DNA of 64,000 nt from Porphyra umbilicalis (GCA_002049455.2 KV918861.1:170793-234792); one strand, 5' to 3'. Positions 32,201 to 41,446 are shown, numbered from the stretch's first letter. Program-made: numbers and translations. The notes: generated by a model from the letters alone, not told the origin.

Positions 32201-34549
32201 CACGAACTCGGCCTCCTCAATATCGGAAAACACGGGCTCGTCCGAGGCGGGCTTGCTGCTGTCGACGGCCTTGGCAAGCAGCTCGCGGGCATCATAGTCA
32301 GGTAAGGAGTCGATCGTCACGCGCTTGGCACCCGTCACCGCGGCGACGACCGTCTCAGACCGGGTTGTGAACAGTACTGGGGTAGCGGACGGTACAACCA
32401 GCAGGAGCTTCTCCAGCAGGTCGGCCTGTTGATCGAGCACGTCGTCGATGATCACCAACCGCATAGACGCATCCGCTACCACAGCCGCCCGCACGTACCC
32501 AGCGGCCACTGCCAAGAAGTCATCGCGCTCAACAAGCCGCAGCAAGCGCAGAGCCTCGTCCGCCCCGCAGAACCGGTACACCAACGCCACTGCCGCGGTT
32601 GACACCGTTTCCGTCGACGACGACTCGTTGAGTTGCACCCAAGTGGTGCCCTGCGGACAAAGGGCCCGCACCTGTTCGCAGGCCGCAACCCCCGCACAAG
32701 CCGTCGACTTGCCGCTGCCTCCGATCGCACACACGCCCACTCGCGGTGCCTCGGCGCGTCCGCCGGCGGCCCAGCGCTCAAGGGTCTTGACGATGGTGTG
32801 CTCCGCACGGCCTGTGCGTTCCACACCAGCCACGTAATCTCCACCTAGGGCAGGCGGCCGCCATCGAACCTCGTAGTCGGACAGGTCCGCAGCCTCGGCG
32901 GAGCGCGGCACCAGGCTCCGACCCAGCGACGACACCTTCTTCCGCAACCCGCTCAGATCGGTCTCCACCCGGTCCACACTCGTCTTCACCCGGTCGAGAG
33001 TGTGGCCAACCGCACCTTGCACGCGTGAGGTGATCTGCTTGTCCCCAATCTCCTTTAGCTGCTGCTCCCACTGGTTCACGATACCGAACTCCAGCGCGGC
33101 CTTGGCGGGTGTCGTGAAAAACGTCCGCTCAACGTCTTCCAACACCCCCTCAACAAGCCGCATCAGCGAGCACAGCTGCGAAATGAAAGCCCCGCCAAAC
33201 TCGGTCAAACCCCCCCGCAGCTCCGTGAAGACGCGATCGAGCAGGTCGTACGCAACGCCCTCGCACAGCCCGACCGCGTCCTCGCGCCGCGCGTCGTGGC
33301 CGTCGGCTAGCACCGCCAAAGCCCCCACTTGCACGACAAGGAGGCCGAGCCGCAGGGCGGGCCCTACGAGCGGCATGGGAGCCACTTGGTCGACCGCGTC
33401 ACCTGCCTTGCGGATGACGCTCGCACCGGCAAACGCCCCGGGCGTTGCCGGCGTCAGCCAGTGGTGCGCGTTGAGCACAAAACGGCGCCCGCGGCGCCCG
33501 AGCATCCGGGACACCACGTTGGGCAGGCCGGATGTGGCTGCGGAAAGAGGCGGCAGCACCTCCTGCACCAGCGCTTGTACGCGCGCCGTGCCACCGGCTT
33601 CTCCCGGGCCGGCACCCAAAAGCTCGTCCAACGGCGTCAGGAGGGCGTCACCGGCCTCCTCCCACGCCTTGCATTCGGCCGCCGACGGCGCCTCAAGCAC
33701 CAGTGTAACGCACAGCGCTTGGCCGCCGCCTCCCGAGCTGAACTGTGTCCCGTGCAAAAACAGCAGGCAGTCGGTGTGCGGCACGCCCGCGGCGGCGGCC
33801 TCGCTCGCTGTCGCCGACCGCAGGGCGCCGACGCCCCCCCGCTCAAGGCGGATGCGCGTCGGGCCGGCCCGGCGAAAGTCGTCTTCTGAAGCGGGCACCC
33901 CACGCCGCGGGGTGCGCCACAGCACGTACACGTTGCGGCCGAGGCACGCGTGCACCTCGGTGCCACGGGCCACCGCGGGCATGTCGGGTTCACACGAGCG
34001 CACCAGGAAAGTTACGATCGGGTACCCGCGCCCGCGCGCCGCCTCGGCACCGCCGCTTCCCTCGCCATCGCCACATGCCGTGTGCTCAAGAGTGCCGCCG
34101 CCGCCCCCATCAACACGCGCGTGGTCGCCCCAGCTCGTGTGGCCTTGAGCCGCGCCCCCCGCAGCGTCAGCACCACCAGCGGCGCGGCCACCAGAGTCCA
34201 CATGGTCAGCAGCGGCCGCCGACGGCCGCGGGTGCTCCCCGTCGGTGAACCTGGGCCCCAAGATGTTAGCCAAAGAAGAGGAAGGATCGCTCCCGGCCAA
34301 GGCCGATGGACAAATCTCCCCTTTGGCGTCACCGGCTGCGTCGACACCAGCTGCGGGCAGGGGTAGCGAAGGTACAGCGGGAAGATTAGGCACGACCGCC
34401 GGTGCCGGGCGTGCGCCATTCAAGTTGGCAACAGACGGCGACTGCCCTGCAGTGTCAGACGCACGCGGCGCCGACGGCGCCGCCGCTGCCACGTCGCCAC
34501 CACCCCCGCCCTGAGAGCGGCCAAAGCAGGCCCCCCAGCAGCTGGCCAT
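26213..34549 (-). CDS. NLR-like STAND NTPase with 35 TPR-like repeats
   Basis: This is an intronless gene of about 2778 residues from the ATG at 34549 (MASCWGACFGRSQGG); an in-frame ATG 125 codons earlier is less likely. Domains: a Gly/Ala-rich leader; an unrecognised region about 170-300; a helical segment about 370-535 with PMPLVGPALRLGLLVVQVGA and a coiled stretch (HTLDRVKTSVDRVETDLSGL) that resembles the MLKL-type N-terminal bundle; then NB-ARC, with Walker A GVCAIGGSGKST near 606, Walker B RLVIIDDV near 698 and an R-containing TPVLFTTRSE strand. A winged-helix-like region precedes 35 TPR-like units of 46 residues (31210 to 26381), each like SLGWAYKDRI...NMEEALACFGRALEVRT...APLEWASTQ. Known STAND proteins hold ADP at rest and oligomerise when the repeat sensor is engaged; MLKL-like bundles disrupt membranes. 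By analogy this is a candidate immune or cell-death receptor. NB-ARC and TPR calls are strong; the N-terminal call is inference. Confidence 0.85.
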   Translation of the reverse strand: MASCWGACFGRSQGGGGGDVAAAAPSAPRASDTAGQSPSVANLNGARPAPAVVPNLPAVPSLPLPAAGVDAAGDAKGEICPSALAGSDPSSSLANILGPRFTDGEHPRPSAAAADHVDSGGRAAGGADAAGGAAQGHTSWGDHARVDGGGGGTLEHTACGDGEGSGGAEAARGRGYPIVTFLVRSCEPDMPAVARGTEVHACLGRNVYVLWRTPRRGVPASEDDFRRAGPTRIRLERGGVGALRSATASEAAAAGVPHTDCLLFLHGTQFSSGGGGQALCVTLVLEAPSAAECKAWEEAGDALLTPLDELLGAGPGEAGGTARVQALVQEVLPPLSAATSGLPNVVSRMLGRRGRRFVLNAHHWLTPATPGAFAGASVIRKAGDAVDQVAPMPLVGPALRLGLLVVQVGALAVLADGHDARREDAVGLCEGVAYDLLDRVFTELRGGLTEFGGAFISQLCSLMRLVEGVLEDVERTFFTTPAKAALEFGIVNQWEQQLKEIGDKQITSRVQGAVGHTLDRVKTSVDRVETDLSGLRKKVSSLGRSLVPRSAEAADLSDYEVRWRPPALGGDYVAGVERTGRAEHTIVKTLERWAAGGRAEAPRVGVCAIGGSGKSTACAGVAACEQVRALCPQGTTWVQLNESSSTETVSTAAVALVYRFCGADEALRLLRLVERDDFLAVAAGYVRAAVVADASMRLVIIDDVLDQQADLLEKLLLVVPSATPVLFTTRSETVVAAVTGAKRVTIDSLPDYDARELLAKAVDSSKPASDEPVFSDIEEAEFVRPVLERTERHALSLGIVTSLIKARCGRWRPVVQALEREWMDASFVRPLSKLDPRRSVRGALDVSRALLPDDASRAAFEAVGILPANELVSAHVLERLWRHQLGITDGPAEGESSSPRKNHKVGGGAVIPGVDRLVDVLVRAGLIHHEVADGDLAGVVVHPVICSYARRLLGDNYRAANERLVDEYARECAAVDTADGGWYAHKFWLTPDDGYWYNHVARHAAASESLQALVSLMARAWRDARQRSGSTLGHQADVELVLTVLKKVVDNDQHKVWEAPVLLGAVHWGLASAYQYLPQGRIAGQSEQVVSLLSCGLQHVQRTVAPMLWGELQNDLGNAYRGRVVGNEADNVKEALACYRRALDVRTRHAAPLEWAETQSCIAHTYAQRKEGDKVANIEWALDCFRRALEVRTREAAPLKWASTQDSLGSAYRKRLVGDKTLNVEEALASFRRALEVRTRQAAALEWASTQDSFGWAYQDRIAGDKAANVEEALACFGRALEVRTPQAAPLEWAETQSSLGWAYHGRIVGDKSTNMEEALACFRRALEVRTRQAAPLEWASTQSSLGRAYRDRIDGDKAANMEEALACFGRALEVRTRKAAPLECAETQRALGEAYKDRIVGDKAANMEEALACFGRALEVCTRQAAPLEWASTQRSLGRAYKDRIAGDKAANMEEALACFRRALEVRTRQSAPLEWASTQFSLGCTYENRIVGDKANNMEEALACFRRALEVRTRKAAPLEWASTQYSLGWAYKDRIDGDKAANMEEALACFGRALEVRTRQAAPLEWAETQRSLGWAYKDRIDGDKAANMEEALACFGRALEVRTRQAAPLEWPETQRSLGWAYKNRIAGDKATNMEEALACFACALEAQTRDAAPLEWALTQRSLGWAYHGRIVGDKRANMEKALACFRRALEVCTREAAPLEWASTQEALGAAYKDRIVGDKAANMEETLACFGRALEVRTLQSAPLEWASTQHSLGWAFKDRIDGDKAANMEEALACFGRALEVRTRQSAPLEWASTQYSLGWAYKDRVDGDKTANMEEALACFGRALEVRTREAAPLEWASTQEALGWACKDRIVGDKAANMEEALACFGRALEVRTRQSAPLEWASTQYSLGWACKDRIVGDKAANMEEALAFIGRSLEVRTRKAAPLEWAATQRLFGQVYKDRIVGDKAANTEEALACFGRALEVCTRQAAPLEWAETQRSLGWAYNVRIVGDKAANMEEALACVGRALEVRTRKAAPLECAETQRALGEAYKDRIVGDKAANMEEALACSGRALEVCTRQAAPLEWASTQSSLGWAYKDRIAGDKVANMEEALACFGRALEVRTREAAPLEWASTQSSFGGAYQDRIAGDKAANMEEALACSGRALEVCTREAAPLEWASTQRSLGRAYKDRIVGDKAANMEEVLACFGRALEVCTRDAAPLEWAETQSSLGWAYKDRIDGDKAANMEEALACYGRALEVRTRQAAPLELAETQVALGRVYNDRLVGDIAANERRALACFGRALEVRTRQSAPLEWAATQWCITSTYAHFKGGDRAANMEEALACSRRALEVWTRAAAPLEWASTQDWLGWAYRNRTLGDKAANEEVAFACFGRALEVRRRDAAPLEWASTQHSLGSMYMERIVGHKETDVEDALTCYRRALHVRTRLAAPLEWASTQEALGAAYKDRIVGDKAANMEETLACFGRALEVRTLQSAPLEWASTQHSLGWAFKDRIDGDKAANMEEALACFGRALEVRTRQSAPLEWASTQYSLGWAYKDRVDGDKTANMEEALACFGRALEVRTREAAPLEWAATQHALGSLYTERKVGDMEADVEEALARYRRALEVQTREAAPLEWASTQDALGAAYKNRIVGDKAANVEQALACYRRALEVRTRLAAPVEWAKTQASLGALYTERIVGDQAANVEEALACYRHALEVRTRRATARDWSGTSWSLMVVLQNDGRWAEALATARALLAFGDQWDDWNRREAELAARIAFLEPKVEATA
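26808..27225 (-). repeat. Block duplicated inside the TPR array, copy A
   Basis: About 418 bp covering units 30-32. I see no difference from 29016-29433 (units 14-16), exactly 2208 bp (16 units) away. This indicates a recent intragenic copy or conversion. Confidence 0.85.
29016..29433 (-). repeat. Block duplicated inside the TPR array, copy B
   Basis: Partner of 26808-27225. Units 6-7 and 20-21 form a second, slightly diverged block pair 14 units apart; both read PLECAETQRALGEAYKDRI. Confidence 0.85.
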
Positions 34550-35307
34550 CGCGCCAACCGTCTTCCAAACAATGCGCAACCGCGGCGCGCTCGCCGCCAC
34601 CGCCCGCGCGGACGCACCCCACCACACGCTCACGCACAGCGCGCTCGCGCGCCGCGCGTCCACCACTCTGTCCTCCTGCTGTGCTCCCCCCCGCTCCCGC
34701 AGCACGCCACGCTGGCCGACGCACCCACGTGCTCGTCTCGGCACACGGCAACACTGCGACACCGCACGGTGCGGCCGAGCCAATGTGCTCAGAAGCTTCA
34801 GCCGCGGAGAGAGACGGACACCCGACGCCACCTCTGCCCATGAAGGTCCATGAAGGAAGCGAATCGACGAAGCCTGTGGGATGGAATACAGTCCCAGTGA
34901 ACATGTCGGTTTTTCACAGTCCAAACGGGGCCTGACTGGCTGAGCCTCGCACGAATTTTTTTAGCGAAGCTTCTATGCTGCTGTCGGAACACGTAGCGTT
35001 ATACCCCCGGATGGCAAACGTTGATTGGCGCAAAGGGTGGGCCGAATCTTTACAAGTATTGGCTGTCGGCTAGATCAGGACTGCATCATGCTTGCTGGCG
35101 AGGCAGCGCACGTGGCGCACGTTGGACGGTGTGTCCAGCAGCACAGTGGGTCTTAGAGCAATCCCAGCGGTTTGACCCCAACCCCACTTTAAGAGCAGCC
35201 GCAAAAACACGTACTGGACGATGGGTGGACGAGCCCCAAACTATAGATCAACCGCGAAGCCGACCCGCCCAGCGGCTCGCTCCCCCATAACATGCGGTAA
35301 GAAGAAG

Positions 35308-35314
35308 TTATATA
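35308..35314 (+). promoter_or_regulatory. Candidate TATA box of the Harbinger transposase
   Basis: TATATAG within GAAGTTATATAGTACTTGAG, about 185 bp upstream of the start at 35497, in a locally AT-rich patch. Confidence 0.35.
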
Positions 35315-35436
35315 GTACTTGAGCACTTTCCAACAATTCTGCCAAAGCAGACGGCAATCGTCCAGTCGCCAACCCCGTCAACCCAACGTCGACCTCACCC
35401 TCCGTCGTATCTGCCTTCGCCGCACTCGTTCCCCCG

Positions 35437-35462
35437 CCCCCCCCCCCCCCCCCCCCCCCCCC
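35437..35462. repeat. 26-nt C homopolymer
   Basis: Uninterrupted C run 34 bp upstream of the transposase start. Its true length is likely uncertain in the assembly. Confidence 0.8.
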
Positions 35463-35496
35463 GCGCACTTCCACCCAAACACCTCTCGTTGCGGTC

Positions 35497-36897
35497 ATGG
35501 CTACTGCTGCGCGCACTGCAACGTGGTCCTCTTCATCGGCTTCATCTTCTGGCACGGAGGGAGCTGTTCTCGCAGCGACGGTGGCGGCAGCAGTTGCGTA
35601 CTTGCTCTCCCGGCGCAGGCGTCGTCGGCGGTCCAGGCGCAGGCACGTGGGCTCGGTGCCTGGACGGGCAGCCAACCGCACTTTGTTGCGGATTGAGGCC
35701 GCCGCGACGCTTGACCAGGACTACTTTGGCCGCATGGCTGGGCCTGTTCCCGCAACAACTAAGCGGTTTGAGCTGCAGTGGCGGGTGCCGCGAGTCGTCT
35801 ATGAGCGCTTGCGTGAAGAACTCGTAAAAGAGCCATACTTTATTGAAACCAGTACCGATGCTGCCGGGTTCCAGTGCTGCTCTACGGACCAAAAGATGTG
35901 CGCCGCGCTGTTGCAGCTGGTCGAGGGTACGTCGTCTAGGGCGGTCTGGAACTACCTCAAGATTGGCACATCTACGGCCAACGAGGCGCTGAAGCAGTTC
36001 TCTCGCTCTGTCGTCAAGCATTTTAAGGCTGAGTATCTCCGCAAGCCAAATGCCGTGGAGCTGCGACGGATCGCGTCTGAGTATGAGGCTCTTGGCTTCC
36101 CCGGATGCATCGGGTGCCTCGACTGTGCTGGGTGGGAGTGGGAGTCGTGCCCTGTTGGCTGGCAGGGCAGCTACGTCAGCGCTGGCAAGAAGCCGGCCCT
36201 CCGAATGGAGGCCGTCTGCGACGACTATCTGTACTGCTGGCATCTGGGCTTTGGGATTCCGGGGTCAAAGAACGACCTCAACATCTTATACGCGTCCAAC
36301 CTCTTCTGTAGCATCCGCCTGGGGTTGTGGCCGCCGTCGCGGCCGCAAACAACCATTGCCGGCTTCTCCCTCTCGTGGTTCTACTACCTGACGGACGGGG
36401 TGTACCCTGATTGGCGTGTTTTTATCAAGACGTACAAGCACCCCAAAAACAGGAAGGAGAAAAACTTTGGTAAGCAACAAGAGGCCGTCCGCAAGGCCAT
36501 CGAACGCTTCTTTGGAGTACTGTTCCGCAAGTACCGCATGCTGCGCAATCCATGCAGCTTGTGGTACACTGACGACATGGCCAACATCATGGAGGCCTGC
36601 GTCATCATGCACAACATGACGGTGCTGGATCGGAAGGCGAACTACACCGGCACCCGCAAGGCTCGTGTGGCGACGGATGCGGCAGAGACGGAGGGGGCCG
36701 GAGCTACGACGTACCACGCTCTCGAGCCCCCCACGGACTACTACCAGCGAGTCAACTGGCTACACGAGGTAGCCGGCCAAGTTGAGAGCCGTGAGCACCA
36801 CGCACAGCTTCAAAACGCTCTGGTAGAGCACATGTATTCGAGGGCTGGGGACGACATTGTGGGAGAGAGCAGTGGGGATGAGTTTGAGTCACAGTGA
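35497..36897 (+). CDS. PIF/Harbinger-type transposase
   Basis: An intact intronless 466-residue protein of the DDE nuclease family seen in plant PIF/Harbinger elements (PF04827-like). Diagnostic segments in order: GFPGCIGCLDCAGWEWESCP (first Asp, D209), EAVCDDYLYCWHLGFGIPGS with KNDLN (second Asp, D260), YYLTDGVYPDWRVFIKT, QEAVRKAIERFFGVL (Glu, E336) and MEACVIMHNM. Spacing and motif order are as expected for a functional catalytic core. Residues 39-49 are almost all Arg, a likely nuclear localisation signal. Such transposases normally need a separate Myb-like partner protein; a gene of that kind lies at 49695-50840, on the other strand and 13 kb away, beyond the hydrolase locus. Element ends were not identified. 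Start chosen at the first ATG after the C run. Confidence 0.92.
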   Translation: MATAARTATWSSSSASSSGTEGAVLAATVAAAVAYLLSRRRRRRRSRRRHVGSVPGRAANRTLLRIEAAATLDQDYFGRMAGPVPATTKRFELQWRVPRVVYERLREELVKEPYFIETSTDAAGFQCCSTDQKMCAALLQLVEGTSSRAVWNYLKIGTSTANEALKQFSRSVVKHFKAEYLRKPNAVELRRIASEYEALGFPGCIGCLDCAGWEWESCPVGWQGSYVSAGKKPALRMEAVCDDYLYCWHLGFGIPGSKNDLNILYASNLFCSIRLGLWPPSRPQTTIAGFSLSWFYYLTDGVYPDWRVFIKTYKHPKNRKEKNFGKQQEAVRKAIERFFGVLFRKYRMLRNPCSLWYTDDMANIMEACVIMHNMTVLDRKANYTGTRKARVATDAAETEGAGATTYHALEPPTDYYQRVNWLHEVAGQVESREHHAQLQNALVEHMYSRAGDDIVGESSGDEFESQ

Positions 36898-37079
36898 AGG
36901 CCTGCATGACCTATGTGATTGTCACGTCTGATTTTTTTCTTTTTTGTGTCTCGTCTCTGTCCCCGCCCCTCCAGAAAAAAAGATGCTGACACAGCCCCAC
37001 TTCCGCCTCGTCCTTCACATTTTGTTCAGGGGCCCACAAGCCAATAACCCGGCCCCGTCCAACGGCCCCCGCGCGGTCG

Positions 37080-37950
37080 CGGTCGCGCCCGACAGCGGCG
37101 GCGACGGCGGCTGCGCCGAGCCCGCCCCCCTCGCCCCCCCTCCCCCCCGCAGCCGGTCCCGTCTTGCTGCCGGGGCCATGGCGGCCGTGGCCCCGCCGCG
37201 GCATTGCCACCGCCGCCACCGCCGCCGCCGCCGCCGCGACAGCCACCGCCGCCGCCGCCGACACGGGCGGAGACGCCGCGGCCAGCCGTGCTGTCGCGCC
37301 CGACAGCGGCGGCGACAGCGGCGGCGACAAGCCCGCCCCCATCGCCCCCCCCCCCCCTGTAGCCCGCCTCGTCAGCCAGTTGTGGCCTTGGCGGCCGTGG
37401 CCCCGCCGCGGCATTGCCACCGCCGCCACCGCCGCCGCCGTCGCCGCGACAGCCACCGCCGCCGCGGCCGACCCGGGCGGGGACGCCGTGGCCGGCCGTG
37501 CCGTCGCGCCCGACAGCGGCGGCGACAGCGGCGGCGACAAGCCCGCCCCCATCGCCTCCCCCCCCGCGCATCCCGTCCCGTCAGCCAGCCGTGGCCACAA
37601 CGGCCAGGGCCCCGCCACGGCACCGGTGCCGCCTCCGGCACCGCCTCCGCCGCCGCGGCCGACACGGGCGGGGACGCCGCGGCCGGCCGTGCCGTCGCGC
37701 CCGACAGCGGCGGCGACGGCGGCGGACATGGGCCCGCCCCCCTACCCCCCCCCCCTCCTGCAGCCCGTACCTTCAGCCAGTTGTGGCCATGGCGGTCATG
37801 GACCCGCCGCGGCACCGCCACCGCCGCCGCTACCGCCGCCGCCGCCGCGGCTGTCACGGGCGGGGACGCGGCCGCTGGCCTAGCCGGCGCGCCCGACAGC
37901 GGTGGCGACAGCAGCGGCGCCGAGCCCGCCCCCCTCGCCCCCCCGCCGGC
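37080..37950. repeat. About 192-210-bp GC satellite, five units
   Basis: GCGCCCGACAGCGG, or a close form, recurs at about 37085, 37296, 37506, 37697 and 37889. Each is followed by GGCGAC, GCCCGCCCCC and a C run, then a variant of CAGCCAG.TGTGGCC.. and long CCGCCG runs. The same family occurs at 48393-49400. Continuous open frames are a composition effect. Confidence 0.85.
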
Positions 37951-38107
37951 GGCGCGCCCCCCCTGCTTGGCGAGGGCGAGGAGGACCCCCCCCCCCCCCC
38001 CCCCTGGGCCCCTTCCCCCCCCCCCCCCCGCATGGGGCGCCCGCGCGCGCGGCGGCGGCGGCAAGGGCAGCGAGCGGTCGGCCCACCCCCCCCCCCCCCC
38101 CCCCCCC

Positions 38108-38393
38108 GCCCCAACGAGGTGGAGAAACGACCTGTACCGCCCGTACACAACGGCCCGGTAGTCGACTTCAATATTGTCCTGCCCCCCCCGCGCACCCGCA
38201 GCGGCTCGTCCGCAACCGGCGCGGCGGCGGCGAGCGCGCGGCCGTCGGAGAGGGGCACCACCCCGTCGGCGGTGCCGTGCACGACGAGCACCGGGCACGG
38301 CACGCGGGCCACCATGGAGAGGTTGTCAAAGGTGTCCCACAGGCCGCCGCCGCCGCGCAACGCCACGCGGAGGCACGAGGCGAGGGTGGAGAC
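38108..38393 (-). pseudogene. ABHD17-like hydrolase, 3' part (split by hAT)
   Basis: Downstream half of the gene whose start is at 47067. From the hAT insertion it reads STLASCLRVALRG, then LWDTFDNLSMVARVPCPVLV and VHGTADGVVPLSDGRAL, matching ABHD17 serine hydrolases (depalmitoylases), including the Asp of the triad in HGTxD. A G run at about 38181-38188 then breaks the frame; the next frame gives QDNIEVDYRAVVYGRYRSFL. In the family this position reads GAGHNDIE with the catalytic His, so a Gln stands where His is expected. The sequence then runs into Gly-rich, C-run-dominated DNA, and the true stop is uncertain. Confidence 0.7.
38386..38393. other. Target-site duplication of hAT copy 1, left
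   Basis: GTGGAGAC, repeated exactly at 46053-46060. Joining the flanks with one copy keeps the hydrolase frame (ALIFVSTLASC). Confidence 0.95.
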
Positions 38394-38845
38394 CAGGGGT
38401 TACGATGGATCAATCCTAGCGCGATATATCCGCTCATTATAGTCACATCTATCGTGATTGTGAGAAACGTCAGGGCGCTCTTATTTTAATCAATCGTGGT
38501 GCACGCAGATACAATGGTCCTTATCGGAACCCAGGGATGAGAATACACAGGTCTCAGAGTGCATTTATATAATTCGACTATATCCGGTCGACACCTGTCG
38601 AACGGTCTGTCCGCGGCTGGCTGATGCAGCAGCGGCCACGGCGCGGCCGCCGCCGGCTCCTGCAAGGCCTGGATCCTCGGAGGTGCTATTACAGTCAGAC
38701 GCTGCGGGACACCTCACTGTGCGAGCGGTGTCGATGTCGTGCGCCTTCGCATTTTGTGCACTCTGGCCTTTCTCGCTGTGGTTTCTCGCACCACCGAGGT
38801 ACTACCTGCCAACGAAGCTACCGTGCAGTCATCACACCGGCGATA

Positions 38846-41446
38846 ATGGACTCTACCGGCAGCAACACAAGCGAGGGCGACGGCGGAGGTACCGGTGATG
38901 ACGCGACGAGACTCGGTCCAGCACAACCGCAAGGCCAGAGCCGTCCAGGTTCTGCGAGCCCGCATGACGAGGGAGAGCCGGCTTCATCACGGGCATCCGG
39001 CAGTGGTGACTTCCTTGCCAGTATCATTGGTACGTACCCTTCAACACCCGCCTTACAGTGTCCTGCGAGTGTTACTCACAAAGGGGCGTTGTGGCACCCA
39101 CTCAAGGATGGAGACAAGACCTGGACGTCACGCGCGCACGCGCACCACTTTTGGGACTCCTTCAACGGCAATGGAGACGACCAGAGGGGCCACTTCGTGG
39201 TGCGGTGCCGCGTTTGTGCACTCGGAGGGGTCAGCTCGTGTTACCTTCTGCGCAACGGCAAGTCGAGCAATGCGTGGCGCCATTTCAACAACGTCGCCTG
39301 CTCTGCAGCCGCGGAGGAGGTCCAGCGTCGCCGCCACCAAGACGTGGCGGAGTGGCGGGCCAAGAGTACTCGGCCGCTCGTCGCTGCACCTGGAGGAACA
39401 AGCGGGCCTATGGACGGCTACCTCACGGCAACGCGCTCTCGCGAGATGACGCCTGCCCAAGCCCGTCCTCATCATCTGCGCTTCGTCCTCATGCTGGTGA
39501 TGACGATGTCTCCATTTGCTCTGTCCGGCAGCAGTTATATGCTGGAATTCGTTCGTGGCCTCGGTGTGTCGTACGACCCGCCCGCAACGAGTGGAGTCCG
39601 CGACATCCTTCTTGATCTCTACTCCTTCATCACCGATCAACTACGCGAGAAAGTGCGGCGCCTACAGTCGCGGTACAGAGGGCTACCTTTCTTTCACCTG
39701 ATCACGGATCTGTGGACAGAGAGGCACGGATCCGGGTCATATGGCTCGCTTGTGCTGCGGTGCATTGATCCCGACAACTCGGCTGTTGCGGAGCTCCACC
39801 TTGGTGTCGCTCCATTCACCGGACGGCACGACAGCGCCACCACCAAGGCGTGGGCGCAGCGCTTCCTGCAGCGGTACGGTGTGCGTCACGAGGACGTGAG
39901 TTCATCGACTTCCGACTCGGGTGCCAATGTGAAGAAGGCCTTGACGAACCTATGGCCGCGGTGGGTCCCCTGTGCCGCCCACACCATGCATCTTGCGGTG
40001 AAGGCGTCTCTCGGCGCGACGGGAGCAACTGGAGCAGCTGCGCGGCGGGGCCACGGTGGGCCTTCATCTGTCCGGGCGACACGGGGCAGCCGCGGAAATC
40101 AGGCAACCGCCGACCTCCTGAGCCGCGGGCGCAAGATTGCCAACCACTTCCACAAGTCTCCGGCAAGCGTCGAGAAGCTCAACTCGGTCCCATTTCCGGG
40201 GGACGACGCGCCTCGGAAAATGGTTACCGAGACGCCGGGACGGTGGGGCTCCACATATCAATCCCTCGTTCGGTTCTTCACACTAATGCCGCGGTTGATT
40301 GGGTTTTGGGACCTAGACGACCTAACGGCCGCACAGCAGGAGCGGCAGCTCGGCCGATGGGATTGGGAGGCTGTGCGCCATCTTATTGGCGTGTTGCAGC
40401 CGGCGTACGAGGCAGGCATAGCGGTTCAGAGCTCTTCCGCGACGGTGGCGGATGCGTTGGGCCTTGTCTGTCGTCTTCGGCGCACTATCCAGCTCGGAGT
40501 GTTTCCGTGCCCCAAGGCTTTCGACAAGCCGCAGGCGGTGGGACACGAGGCCATCTTTGACTTCCTTAAGGCCGACAAGGGCCGCACAAATGTGATGGAG
40601 CTCGACGGGCGCCTTTACAAGCACGAGAATCTTTCAACAACGACCGCCAGGGGCTCTGGCGGGCTCCGAGAGGAGGCCGTTGCCGTTGTCGAGATCCTAC
40701 GCGAGGAACTCGACCGAAGGTTTTTCCACACCTCGGACGACACGAAGAACTGATTGAGCAACGATGCGGTTCTGGCGGCGACGCTGTTGACGCCCGGCGG
40801 GGCGGCGATGCTGAGCAAGGCCGCATCCCGCGTCGGCCAAGACGACCCCACTGGAAGAGCACGGTCAGCAGTGATGGACACGGCGTCGCACCTGGCCTTG
40901 GTCGAACCAACGATGCCAATTCAAGAGCAGCAGCTGCAGATGGAGCGCAATTTGTGCCGTACAACATTGCTTGGCTGGGACTCTGATGACGCTGATGATG
41001 CACAGGTGGTCACGCCGCTTGAGGCAGTCGAGCGCGAGCTCGACTGCTTTCTGGCAACCTACGTCAGTGCTGACGACGCAGTTTCCTTCTGGGGGTCTCG
41101 TTCCTCTGAGTTTCCTGTGCTACACCTCGTGGCACTCTCCCTTCTTGGAGCATCAGGGTCATCGGCCGCGTCGGAGCGCGATTTCTCTGTGGCTGGCCTT
41201 GTGTTGCGCAAGGACCGCTCAAGGCTGCTACCAGAGCACGTCGAGATGCACTGCTTGGTGAGGTTCAACACGCACCTTCTTCCGGCGGACCTGTCTAGCA
41301 TACCTGCATTGTCGCATGGTGCGCGATTGAGTACCCGCTCTGACATGAGTGCGATTTCCGTTGACACATCGGCTGGGGGTGGGTCTCAGGGCTTTTCGTC
41401 GGATAGCGGCGGTGACTCCGTTTTCGACGGGTCGGACTCAGAGTAG
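38846..41446 (+). pseudogene. hAT transposase, nonsense mutation at codon 636
   Basis: Same protein as in copy 2, but codon 636 is TGA (40751-40753) where copy 2 has TGG. The stop removes the last 231 residues, including the whole C-terminal dimerisation domain (SSAASERDFS region), so the product should be inactive. The remainder of the frame is open to 41446. Other differences from copy 2 include Gly/Asp, Thr/Ile, Val/Ala and Leu/Phe changes, several at conserved-looking positions. Confidence 0.93.

Larger units (their letters stand above)
34550..35496. other. Divergent promoter region between the NB-ARC and Harbinger genes
   Basis: Upstream DNA of both the minus-strand NB-ARC gene and the plus-strand transposase. 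It holds a TATATAG at 35308-35314 and a 26-nt C run at 35437-35462. No other gene was recognised. Confidence 0.45.
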
